Part shown: piece after piece, positions 53,675-61,911 of the stretch
Numbering within the stretch: the first letter of the stretch is position 1
Layout: every line of letters begins with the position of its first letter
Source: Oceanospirillales bacterium
Lineage (GTDB): Bacteria > Pseudomonadota > Gammaproteobacteria > Pseudomonadales > Balneatricaceae
Reading direction: 5' to 3'
Length of the DNA: 64,000 bases
Assembly: GCA_018223185.1 (NCBI GenBank)
Contig: JAAEYW010000019.1
Span: forward strand, 26,299 to 90,298
The notes under the pieces: model-generated
The model's input: only the letters and a program-made list of their open reading frames with translations
Databases searched by the model: none
What the model was told of the DNA's origin: nothing
Translations under genes and position numbers: made by a program

Positions 53675-55393
53675 ATGACTGACTCTGTCGATGACCGGGC
53701 TGGCAGCGAAGAAGAGCTGGGAAATTTATTTATAACCCAGGGACTGCTCACTCAGGCTCAATACTCACAGGTACTTCAGGTACATCAGGAACAGGGTGGA
53801 AATGAACCTCTGGTGCTGTTGCTGGCACGACTCGGCCTGGTATCTGAAAAAAATATTGCCCGGACGCTTTCCCAGAAAAAACAGCTGTCTCTGCTGGAGC
53901 GCAGCAGCTTTCCTGAACAACCCCTGATACCCGATAAACTTTCATATCGTTTCCTGCGGGAGTTCCATCTGTTGCCTGTCAGTATCTCTGACAGCACGGT
54001 CACGCTGGCAATGGCCAACCCTCTGGACGATTATGCTGCGAATGCCATTGCCCTGGCCTGCGGTTTACACGTGGCACGAAGTGTTGCAGAAATATCCGTT
54101 ATCGATACGGCTATCGAAGCGCTTTATGGCTCGGGTCAGAGTGAGATGGGCGATATTCTGTCCACCGTGGAACCCGATAAAAAAGATCAGGATCAGAGTA
54201 TTGAACACCTCAAAGATATGGCCAGCGAAGCCCCGGTAATCCGGCTTGTCAATCTGATCATTCAGCGTGCCGTTGAAGCTCGCGCCTCTGATATTCATAT
54301 AGAGCCATTCGAAAACCGTCTTAAAGTTCGTTACCGTGTCGATGGTGTTCTGCAGGAGAGCGAGGCGCCCCCGGTTCATCTGACGGCCGCGGTAATATCA
54401 AGACTGAAAATCATGGCCCGGCTCAACATTGCTGAACGACGGCTACCGCAGGACGGCCGAATCGAACAGAAAGTTCAGGGCAACGATCTGGATATCCGGG
54501 TATCAACGATCCCCACCATGCACGGTGAGAGTGTTGTGTTACGCCTGTTAAACAGGGAAAGCGTCATCCTCGATCTGGAAGCGCTGGGCTTCAGCGATCT
54601 GAGCCGTGAACGGATGAAAAAAGTGCTCGACTCAGCCAGCGGGATGCTGATGGTAACGGGCCCCACCGGCAGCGGTAAAACCACCACCCTGTATACCGCG
54701 CTGAATATTCTCAACACCCCGACCCGAAAGCTGATTACGGTAGAAGACCCGGTTGAGTATCAGTTGGAGGGCGTTAACCAGATTCAGGTTCAGCCCGCCA
54801 TCGGTCTCAGTTTCGCTAACGCTCTGCGATCCATCGTCCGACAGGACCCCGATGTCATCATGGTTGGCGAGATGCGTGACCTTGAAACAGCGCGTATCTG
54901 TGTTCAGTCAGCCCTGACTGGACATATGGTGCTGTCCACCCTGCATACCAATAATGCGCCCAGCAGTATCACCCGTCTGCTGGAGATGGGCGTGGAAGAC
55001 TACCTGCTGACGTCGACACTCAATGCCGTCATCGGCCAGCGCCTGGTTCGCAGTCTGTGCCACCATTGTCGTGAAGCTTATACCCCATTGCCGGAAGTCA
55101 TCAGCGAACTGGGGCTGAAACCCGATTCGCACAGTGGACGTACAGAGCTGTACCGCGCCAAAGGCTGCAGCCACTGTAACCAGTCCGGCTACTATGGCCG
55201 GATCGCGATACAGGAACTGCTGATGATGAATGACGATATTCGCCGACTGGTTATGCGTCATGCGGATGTCTCAGATATTAAAGAAGCCGCGCGACAGGGT
55301 GGCATGATGACCATGCTTGAAGATGGTCGCGACAAAGCTCAGCGAGGCATTACCAGTATCGAAGAAGTGCTTCGGGTCACCCGGGAGAACTGA
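53675..55393 (+). CDS. gspE: Type II secretion ATPase GspE
   Basis: Cytoplasmic hexameric ATPase powering the secretion pseudopilus. The 572 residues comprise an N-terminal domain that binds GspL, then the ATPase core: Walker A GPTGSGKTTTLY, Asp box DIHIEPFENRLKVRYRVDG, VEDPVEY and Walker B-like IVRQDPDVIMVGEMRD. A zinc tetracysteine element follows (CHHC and CSHC). The ATG at 53675 has GGAGG about 8 bp upstream; an in-frame TTG at 53663 falls on that site. It heads the operon gspEFGHIJKLMND. Confidence 0.96.
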   Translation: MTDSVDDRAGSEEELGNLFITQGLLTQAQYSQVLQVHQEQGGNEPLVLLLARLGLVSEKNIARTLSQKKQLSLLERSSFPEQPLIPDKLSYRFLREFHLLPVSISDSTVTLAMANPLDDYAANAIALACGLHVARSVAEISVIDTAIEALYGSGQSEMGDILSTVEPDKKDQDQSIEHLKDMASEAPVIRLVNLIIQRAVEARASDIHIEPFENRLKVRYRVDGVLQESEAPPVHLTAAVISRLKIMARLNIAERRLPQDGRIEQKVQGNDLDIRVSTIPTMHGESVVLRLLNRESVILDLEALGFSDLSRERMKKVLDSASGMLMVTGPTGSGKTTTLYTALNILNTPTRKLITVEDPVEYQLEGVNQIQVQPAIGLSFANALRSIVRQDPDVIMVGEMRDLETARICVQSALTGHMVLSTLHTNNAPSSITRLLEMGVEDYLLTSTLNAVIGQRLVRSLCHHCREAYTPLPEVISELGLKPDSHSGRTELYRAKGCSHCNQSGYYGRIAIQELLMMNDDIRRLVMRHADVSDIKEAARQGGMMTMLEDGRDKAQRGITSIEEVLRVTREN

Positions 55394-55395
55394 CT

Positions 55396-56613
55396 ATGAT
55401 TACCTTTAATTATCAGGCAGTGACCGGTGAAGGAGAGCTCAAAAGCGGGCTGATTGAGGCACCCGACCCTACCGCAGCGGTGGAGCAACTGCAGCGACAA
55501 GGACTGATTCCGATGTCGGTTGAGCCGTTCCGGGGAAGCCCCGCCCGGAGCTTCCTGCAGATGCAGATTCGTTTCGGTCGCTCCGGGCAGCGCCACACCA
55601 TGCAGTTTACTCAGGATCTGGCCACGCTTCTGGAAGCCGGCATCGCCCTCGACCGGGCACTGGCCATTATGGTATCGGTCACCCGTGATGAGCAGAGCCA
55701 GCAATTGATCAGCAAGGTTCAGGAGGGTGTCCGCAAAGGTCAGGCCCTCTCCGTTGCTCTGGCAAGCTGCCCGGACGCATTCTCCCCCTTTTACCTGAAC
55801 ATGGTTCAGGCGGCGGAAGCGGCGGGTAATCTGAGCGCGGGCTTAGAGGATCTGGCAGCCTATCTTGAACGCAGTCAGGCGCTGCGGGAACGCACTCTGT
55901 CGGCCCTGATCTACCCCATGATTCTGTTATTCGTCGCAGCGGCTTCACTGACGATTATTCTGGTTTATGTCGTGCCTCAGTTTGAGCAGCTATTCAGTGA
56001 TATGGGGCAGGCCCTGCCTCTGGCAACCCGCATAGTGATCAACACGGCCAGAGGGCTGACCGATTACGGTATCTGGTTACTGCTCATATTACTTGCGCTG
56101 ATTGTCTATATCCGCCATCTGCTGAAAACACCCGCTATTCGCCTCAGATGGGATCGGCGCAGTCTGACATTACCGCTCTGGGGAGGTCTCAATCAAAGGC
56201 TGGAGATCGCGCGTTTCAGCCGCAGCCTGGGCACGCTGGTAAAAGCCGGCGTACCTCTTCTGAACGCCCTGAACATTGCCAGGGACACCCTGCTCAATCA
56301 GGCACTGACCGAAGAGATTAAACTCGCGGCTGACAGCGTTAAAGAGGGCAGCACGCTGGCAGAACCTCTCACCCGCAGCAAACTGTTTCCGCCCCTGATG
56401 CTGCAAATGGTTCAGGTAGGCGAAGAAACCGGCCAGCTGGACCGCATGTTACTGCGTATTGCTGAGGTCTATGACCGACAGGTGGATACAGCGATTCAAC
56501 GCATGCTGACAACTCTTGAACCGGCGCTGATCGTCGGCCTGGGTGTGATGATCGCCGGTATTATCATGTCAATTCTGGTGGCGATTCTGTCGCTCAATCA
56601 ACTACCGGTCTGA
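55396..56613 (+). CDS. gspF: Type II secretion inner membrane protein GspF
   Basis: A 405-residue platform protein with two GspF/PilC cytoplasmic domains (about 70-190 and 272-394) and membrane helices around 170-195, 220-240 and 375-400. Motifs include FTQDLATLLEAGIALDRAL and ARFSRSLGTLVKAGVPLLNAL. It couples GspE to the pseudopilus. Its start follows the gspE stop by 2 bp. Confidence 0.96.
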   Translation: MITFNYQAVTGEGELKSGLIEAPDPTAAVEQLQRQGLIPMSVEPFRGSPARSFLQMQIRFGRSGQRHTMQFTQDLATLLEAGIALDRALAIMVSVTRDEQSQQLISKVQEGVRKGQALSVALASCPDAFSPFYLNMVQAAEAAGNLSAGLEDLAAYLERSQALRERTLSALIYPMILLFVAAASLTIILVYVVPQFEQLFSDMGQALPLATRIVINTARGLTDYGIWLLLILLALIVYIRHLLKTPAIRLRWDRRSLTLPLWGGLNQRLEIARFSRSLGTLVKAGVPLLNALNIARDTLLNQALTEEIKLAADSVKEGSTLAEPLTRSKLFPPLMLQMVQVGEETGQLDRMLLRIAEVYDRQVDTAIQRMLTTLEPALIVGLGVMIAGIIMSILVAILSLNQLPV

Positions 56614-56629
56614 ACGGCTGGAGGTCATT

Positions 56630-57070
56630 ATGATTAAACCCACTCTTTACAGTAAACACACTCACTCGGCAGGCTTCACCCTGCTTGAGCTTCTGGTTGT
56701 TCTGGTCATTCTCGGTCTGCTTGCCAGCCTGGTCGGCCCTCAGGTTCTGAAGCAGCTGGGCAGTTCCAAAACCAAATCCGCAGCCCTGCAAATAGAAGAG
56801 TACAGTGCGGCACTCGATCTTTACCGTCTGGAAATCGGACGTTATCCCAGCAACGAAGCCGGACTGACAGCATTGATCGAGAATCCGGATAACGCACCCA
56901 ACTGGAATGGCCCCTATCTTAAAAAGAAGATAATTCGCCAGGACCCATGGGGTTATGACTATCATTACAGGCACCCGGGCGAACATGGAGATTTTGATCT
57001 GTACAGCCTGGGGGCTGATAACCAGCAGGGTGGCGATGGTGAAAATCAGGACGTGGGTAACTGGCACTAA
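56630..57070 (+). CDS. gspG: Major pseudopilin GspG
   Basis: A 146-residue type IV prepilin-like protein with leader cleavage Gly15/Phe16 in GFTLLELLVVLVIL (Glu at +5). The periplasmic domain has the GspG pattern YPSNEAGLTALIENP, APNWNGPYLKK and DPWGYDYHYRHPG, and a calcium-site C-terminus (DLYSLGADNQQGGDGENQD). It polymerises into the pseudopilus. Confidence 0.96.
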   Translation: MIKPTLYSKHTHSAGFTLLELLVVLVILGLLASLVGPQVLKQLGSSKTKSAALQIEEYSAALDLYRLEIGRYPSNEAGLTALIENPDNAPNWNGPYLKKKIIRQDPWGYDYHYRHPGEHGDFDLYSLGADNQQGGDGENQDVGNWH

Positions 57071-57521
57071 CGTTATCTCTCAGGGATTTACCCTGCTGGA
57101 AATGATTCTGGTGCTGCTGATCGCAACATTCATGATAGGCATCGTTGGCCCAAGACTGGTCAATCTGATGCCGGGTGTAGAACTGAAAAGCTTTGCCCAG
57201 CGCTATACCGCCGTGTTGCGACAGGCAGGTAGTCGCGCGATTGCCCAGGGTGAAACGATTTCTGTCACCTATGATCAACAAGCGTCTGCCATTATTGCCA
57301 GCGATAAAGGTGAAGTACTCGTGCTGCCGGCAGAGATCGCATTATCGTCCTCAGTAGAGGGGCTGACCCAGTCCCCTTTTCACAACCCTGACACCCGGGA
57401 GTCTGTACAGTTTTATGCCGATGGCAGTTCCAACGGAGCAACCATCAGAGTCAGCTCGGCACAGGGCAGTTACCGGGTGCATATCAACTGGCTCAACAGC
57501 AGGGTAAGCATCGATGATTAG
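57036..57521 (+). CDS. gspH: Minor pseudopilin GspH
   Basis: Minor pseudopilin of about 161 residues: prepilin cleavage at Gly17/Phe18 in GFTLLEMILVLLIATF, then a beta-rich GspH domain (FAQRYTAVLRQAGSRAIAQGE). The start at 57036 (ATG, or the next GTG at 57039) lies inside gspG, an overlap of 35 bp. An earlier in-frame ATG (56955) would give an implausible 44-residue leader. Confidence 0.85.
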   Translation: MVKIRTWVTGTNVISQGFTLLEMILVLLIATFMIGIVGPRLVNLMPGVELKSFAQRYTAVLRQAGSRAIAQGETISVTYDQQASAIIASDKGEVLVLPAEIALSSSVEGLTQSPFHNPDTRESVQFYADGSSNGATIRVSSAQGSYRVHINWLNSRVSIDD

Positions 57522-57921
57522 CTGCAAACGTCAACAGGGCTTCTCTCTGCTCGAAGTACTGGTCGCCTTTGCCATCCTGTCGATGACGCTGGGTATCATC
57601 CTGCAGATTCTTTCCGTGTCCGCTACAACCACCTACCGCGCAGATCTTCAGCAACAGGCTATGTTGCTCGCCGAAAACAAAATGGCTGAAATTCTGACCG
57701 AACCTGTACTCGAACAAGGTCACGAGCAAAGTAAGCGTTACAGCAGCGCACGGGGCCTGCTCTGGGAAACAGAGATCAGCGAATTCCGTTTCCCGGATGA
57801 GACTGACACATTCAGTGAATCAACGCTGATCCCCTATAAGATATCGGTCATCGTCAGCCGGGAAGAGAGCGGACAGACCCTCTTCAGGCTAACCACTATT
57901 CGTCTGGTGAGAGACCTATGA
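57514..57921 (+). CDS. gspI: Minor pseudopilin GspI
   Basis: A 135-residue minor pseudopilin; cleavage Gly9/Phe10 in GFSLLEVLVAFAILSM, followed by LAENKMAEI typical of GspI. It forms the tip complex with GspJ and GspK. It overlaps the end of gspH by 8 bp. Confidence 0.92.
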   Translation: MISCKRQQGFSLLEVLVAFAILSMTLGIILQILSVSATTTYRADLQQQAMLLAENKMAEILTEPVLEQGHEQSKRYSSARGLLWETEISEFRFPDETDTFSESTLIPYKISVIVSREESGQTLFRLTTIRLVRDL

Positions 57922-58598
57922 ATATAGAAACTCACCCTTTTACGGCCAATCGAAATCAGGGATTTACCCTGCTGGAGCTGCTGATAGCGATGGTGCTGAC
58001 CACACTGATAAGCGTATTAGCGTATGGCGGACTGCGCGTCACCATCAGTGGCTGGGAACAAATTGAGACGCGAAGCGCAGCCCAGACCGATCTCTACCTG
58101 ACCCAGCGGTTCCTGCGGCGAATCTTACGTACCGAACTCAGTAATGAGTTAATCAATATCTATGATGAAAACGCATCAGTGCCATTTTTCGGTATGGACA
58201 ACGAACTTATTTTTCTGGCATCCACAACGCTCACCCCGGATGAAGCCCGTCAGTGGCTATATCTGAGTGCCAATGAGCACGCCGGATTGCTGATTGCGAC
58301 CACTCCTTACAATGAACTTGAAGCTATTGATTTTAATAGCCTTTTAGAAACATTAAGGAACCCTTCCCTGTCCAGACACAGTGTACTGACCAAAGGCGAT
58401 ATAAGCAGAGTCGAGTTTAGTTTTCTGAAAATCTCTGCCAACGGCGACCAGGACTGGAAATCCGAATGGTTATTCCTGACGAAGTTGCCGGATGCAATCC
58501 GCATTCACTTTGAACCGATAAAAGAGGAGAGCAATAACTGGCCAGACCTGCTGGTGCTTCCCGATGAGAATAATTATGAATTTAAACGTATCAGATAA
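57918..58598 (+). CDS. gspJ: Minor pseudopilin GspJ
   Basis: A 226-residue minor pseudopilin; cleavage Gly15/Phe16 in GFTLLELLIAMVLTTL, then TDLYLTQRFLRRILRTEL. It starts within the last codons of gspI (ATGA-type overlap). Confidence 0.92.
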   Translation: MNIETHPFTANRNQGFTLLELLIAMVLTTLISVLAYGGLRVTISGWEQIETRSAAQTDLYLTQRFLRRILRTELSNELINIYDENASVPFFGMDNELIFLASTTLTPDEARQWLYLSANEHAGLLIATTPYNELEAIDFNSLLETLRNPSLSRHSVLTKGDISRVEFSFLKISANGDQDWKSEWLFLTKLPDAIRIHFEPIKEESNNWPDLLVLPDENNYEFKRIR

Positions 58599-59535
58599 AC
58601 GATCGTCTTCTGCGGTGCGGGGGGTAGCGCTGATAAGCGTTCTCTGGCTCACCGTGTTGCTGTCGCTGATCGCCGTAACCGTTTCATTTACCGGCCGTAC
58701 CAATGCCCGGCTAACGCTCAACTTTGCCAATGCGACACATGCACAGTATGCATTTGATGCAGGCGTTCAATGGGCCTTCTGGGGCCTGCTTCTGCCCGAA
58801 GCAGAACGTCCCTGGCTAGCCGATGGAACGGTGCACAGCATGAACCTTGACGACACGATAATCCATGTCGCAGTCACCGATGAGAACGGTAAAGTTGATC
58901 TTAATGCGGCGAGCGGTGAAATGCTCAAGGCCCTGTTTGTGACGGCGGGTCTTGACGATCTGGAAGCTGAAAGTCTTTCTGATGCCATTATGGACTGGCG
59001 GGATGCCGATGACCTGAAACGTTTAAACGGGGCGGAAGATAACGACTACCAGCAAGCAGGTTTCAGCTATGGAGCAAAAGATGCTCCGTTTGATTCAATT
59101 ATCGAACTGAAACGGGTTATGGGCATGGACGACCAGCTTTTTAACACGGTGGCAGGAAGCATCACTGTCTACTCGAACAAACCCTATGTGAATCCTCTGG
59201 TGGCGCCCAAACTGGTTCTGATGGCCTTTACCGGCTGGGAAGAATATCAGACTCTGGAGTTTATAAACGACCGGAGAGCCGCTCATGAAGAGGGTATTGC
59301 CTTCGCAACAAACGCCTTAACATCGCCTTTTTTTTCTACCAGTTTACGAGGACTCAACTACACTGTTCTTACTCAGGCTGTATTAAAAACTAACACCAGA
59401 TCAGGAATATCTGTCGTAATTCAGCGTCGTGGAGGTAAAGGGAAGGAAGTTTTTAACATACTGGATACCTATTCCCTTAACACGGAAGTATTCAGCGACA
59501 ACATGCTGATTGAAAGCGAGGGGTTACCCCGATGA
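58564..59535 (+). CDS. gspK: Minor pseudopilin GspK
   Basis: A 323-residue tip pseudopilin. The leader ends at RG/VALISVLWLTVLLSLIAV and, as is usual for GspK, lacks Glu at +5. The large periplasmic domain has VTDENGKVDLNAASGEML and ADDLKRLNGAEDNDY, which fit the calcium-binding GspK fold. Starts at 58564 or 58576 (MNLNVSDK) are both possible; either overlaps gspJ. Confidence 0.92.
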   Translation: MRIIMNLNVSDKRSSSAVRGVALISVLWLTVLLSLIAVTVSFTGRTNARLTLNFANATHAQYAFDAGVQWAFWGLLLPEAERPWLADGTVHSMNLDDTIIHVAVTDENGKVDLNAASGEMLKALFVTAGLDDLEAESLSDAIMDWRDADDLKRLNGAEDNDYQQAGFSYGAKDAPFDSIIELKRVMGMDDQLFNTVAGSITVYSNKPYVNPLVAPKLVLMAFTGWEEYQTLEFINDRRAAHEEGIAFATNALTSPFFSTSLRGLNYTVLTQAVLKTNTRSGISVVIQRRGGKGKEVFNILDTYSLNTEVFSDNMLIESEGLPR

Positions 59536-60671
59536 GCGATCATAATCTTGCTGTCAGAGCTCTTTCAGGCTTAGAACAGATAAGGGGAAAGCTAAGCGAA
59601 TTCTGGCAGTGGTGGACAGGTGAATTAATCGGTTTAACACCGGCGTCTATTCGACACACATTTGAAATACCCAGCAGAATGTTGCTGGTCAGACTCTCAG
59701 ACAACCACTGCACATTAACCACCAGCACAGCGCAAGGTGAAAATATTTTAACAGAGTTCAGCCTGGACAGTCCCACCAGCGCTGAAGAGGTGGGGACAAG
59801 ACGATCATTGTCCGGATTCGCTGAACATACCGTATTACTACTGCCGACTGACCTGATTCTTTACAAAACCATCACCCTGCCCGCAGCAACAGCCAGCCGT
59901 CTGAAAAATGTACTGGCCTTTGAAATGGATCGGAACACGCCCTTCAAAGCCGACGATGTTTACTTCACATTTCGTATTACATCCCGCGATATCAAACAGC
60001 ACAAGATTCAGGTCGAACTGACCATTGTAACCCGCAAAATACTGGATGAGCTGACGCAGAAAATAGCCGCACTGGGTGTCGATATCAGCAGGGTGGTACC
60101 TGGCGACCTGAAAGAATCTGAGATCGGTAATCCGGAACGAAACCTGCTGCCACAGCCAGACACGGCGGATAAACGTTCCGGGGCACAGACGAGGCGATTA
60201 CTGAGTGTATGGGGACTGGTGATCGTTATACTGTTCATCGCATTTATAGCGCTTTATCAGCGATACCAGCGTGCCGAACAACTGTCCGGTGATATTGAAG
60301 CCCCACGGGCCGAAGCGATGCAGGCAAAGAGCATCCGTGATGAATTAGCGACATTAAAAGCCAGCCGCGCCTTCCTGATCAACAGCAAGATCAGTGCTCC
60401 TTCCATGCTGGTGCTGTTGAAAACGTTAACTGAGATTATCCCTGATAATACCTGGTTAGTCCGTCTGACGATCAATGAGGGTCTGGTCACCCTTCAGGGG
60501 GAATCCGGTGATGCGTCAGCTCTGATCAGCCTGATAGAGGATTCTCCGGCATTCAGGAATGTTCAGTTTTCATCTCCGGTCACCATCAACCCGAGAACTC
60601 AGAAAGAACGCTTTTCAATTACGGCCTCTCTGGCACAGAATGAACCTCAGCCACAGGAGGTACAGCCATGA
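59532..60671 (+). CDS. gspL: Type II secretion protein GspL
   Basis: A 379-residue bitopic inner-membrane protein: cytoplasmic actin-like N-terminal part that binds GspE (LLLPTDLILYKTITLPAAT, LAFEMDRNTPFKADDVYF), one membrane helix (about 225-243) and a periplasmic PilN-like region (LLKTLTEIIPDNTWLVRLTI). Its start overlaps the gspK stop. Confidence 0.9.
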   Translation: MSDHNLAVRALSGLEQIRGKLSEFWQWWTGELIGLTPASIRHTFEIPSRMLLVRLSDNHCTLTTSTAQGENILTEFSLDSPTSAEEVGTRRSLSGFAEHTVLLLPTDLILYKTITLPAATASRLKNVLAFEMDRNTPFKADDVYFTFRITSRDIKQHKIQVELTIVTRKILDELTQKIAALGVDISRVVPGDLKESEIGNPERNLLPQPDTADKRSGAQTRRLLSVWGLVIVILFIAFIALYQRYQRAEQLSGDIEAPRAEAMQAKSIRDELATLKASRAFLINSKISAPSMLVLLKTLTEIIPDNTWLVRLTINEGLVTLQGESGDASALISLIEDSPAFRNVQFSSPVTINPRTQKERFSITASLAQNEPQPQEVQP

Positions 60672-61288
60672 TCTCCCAGCTGAATCTCCGTCAGCGTCAG
60701 GGACTGGCTCTGGCCCTTTTATGTATCCTGTTGTTACTGGTATACCTGCTGCTGTTGCATCCCTACATCAACAGTTACCGGGAATACGGTGACCGGATCA
60801 GTTCACTTGAACAACAATACGAAATCTATGAACGCCTCACCCAGGGGGCTGAGCAGGCCGAGCAGGAACTCAGAGCTCTGCAACGTGATCGGTCTACCGT
60901 CGAATATTACCTGCCGGAATCCAAACCCGCACTCGCCGCAGCATCATTACAGCAGCTTCTGAGCAGTGTTATCCGGCAAAGTGGCGGACAGGTGGTCAGC
61001 ACCAACATTATTAATCTGGACGACGACTCACCGCTGCTCAAAGTCGGCATTCAGTTACACCTGAAACTGGAAATCAGTGAGCTGGTGCCCCTGTTACACA
61101 GACTTGAATCCGGCATGCCGTTGCTGCTTATTGAAAGTTTTTCAATTACCGCAGACCTGAGACAGTCCCGCCAGCAGACGATCACCCAAAACAACCCGCG
61201 CAGAGCTGCGCAGCAAGCTCCGTCTGAGGGCCAGATTGATGTCAGATTCAGGCTGATAGGGTATGCCATCCGGGAGGTATCGTCATGA
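60668..61288 (+). CDS. gspM: Type II secretion protein GspM
   Basis: A 206-residue bitopic protein: short cytoplasmic N-terminus, membrane helix (about 10-33), coiled coil (about 38-75) and a ferredoxin-like periplasmic domain (EISELVPLLHRLESGMPLLLIESFSI). It pairs with GspL in the assembly platform. The start overlaps gspL by 4 bp. Confidence 0.88.
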   Translation: MISQLNLRQRQGLALALLCILLLLVYLLLLHPYINSYREYGDRISSLEQQYEIYERLTQGAEQAEQELRALQRDRSTVEYYLPESKPALAAASLQQLLSSVIRQSGGQVVSTNIINLDDDSPLLKVGIQLHLKLEISELVPLLHRLESGMPLLLIESFSITADLRQSRQQTITQNNPRRAAQQAPSEGQIDVRFRLIGYAIREVSS

Positions 61289-61890
61289 ACGACTGCCGCA
61301 ATCATGCTCTGTGGTTACTGCGATGCCTGGCCTGCTGTCTGATCGTGCTCTGCATTCCCGGGACTCAGATCCTGTGGGCCGCAACCGCTGACAACGGCCA
61401 GCCGGCGGCGAATGTAACAGCGGCAACGCTGCCGGATTTTCCGCCACTTTCAGACTTCGATGTGATTATCAGCAGACCCCTGTTTATTAACGGCCGGGAA
61501 CCGGGCATTGAACCCTCAGAAACCTTTGGTGGCGATGCACAGGTTTTACTCGCCAGCTGGAAACTGACTGGGATATCAATCACCCCGGAGCGCTCGTTAG
61601 CGATTTTTAAAGAACTTAAAGGCAGTAAACATCTGCGTCTCGAAGTCGGGATGCTGCTGGATGGCCGATGGCAAGTGGATGAAATAACACCCAACAATGT
61701 CAGCCTCTTTGCCGGGGACCAGGAGGTCAGCTTTGTTCTGAGACAACCCCGTGAACGAAATCCAGCCACTGCCCGACAAACAACCAGCCAGCGAACGACA
61801 ACCACCAGCGAACCCGCTCAGTCCAATACTGCGCAAGGACCGGCTACGGTGATACCTCAGGATAGAAGCAGGCAGAAGCAAACCGAGTAA
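61285..61890 (+). CDS. gspN: Type II secretion protein N (GspC/XpsN-like)
   Basis: A 201-residue bitopic protein: membrane helix (about 8-33), short linker, then a homology-region-like domain (DVIISRPLFINGREP, LASWKLTGISITPERSLAIF, GDQEVSFVLRQPRE) and a Ser/Thr/Gln-rich tail. This HR-type pattern is what links GspC proteins to the secretin. No separate gspC is in the operon, so this gene probably fills that role, as XpsN does in Xanthomonas. Confidence 0.75.
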   Translation: MNDCRNHALWLLRCLACCLIVLCIPGTQILWAATADNGQPAANVTAATLPDFPPLSDFDVIISRPLFINGREPGIEPSETFGGDAQVLLASWKLTGISITPERSLAIFKELKGSKHLRLEVGMLLDGRWQVDEITPNNVSLFAGDQEVSFVLRQPRERNPATARQTTSQRTTTTSEPAQSNTAQGPATVIPQDRSRQKQTE

Positions 61891-61911
61891 TCGGATCAAA
61901 GGTGAATGATC

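Noticed and set aside
57036..57070. Frameshift between gspG and gspH
   Set aside because: The overlap of reading frames is real, but both proteins are complete with proper prepilin leaders, so this is normal gene overlap.
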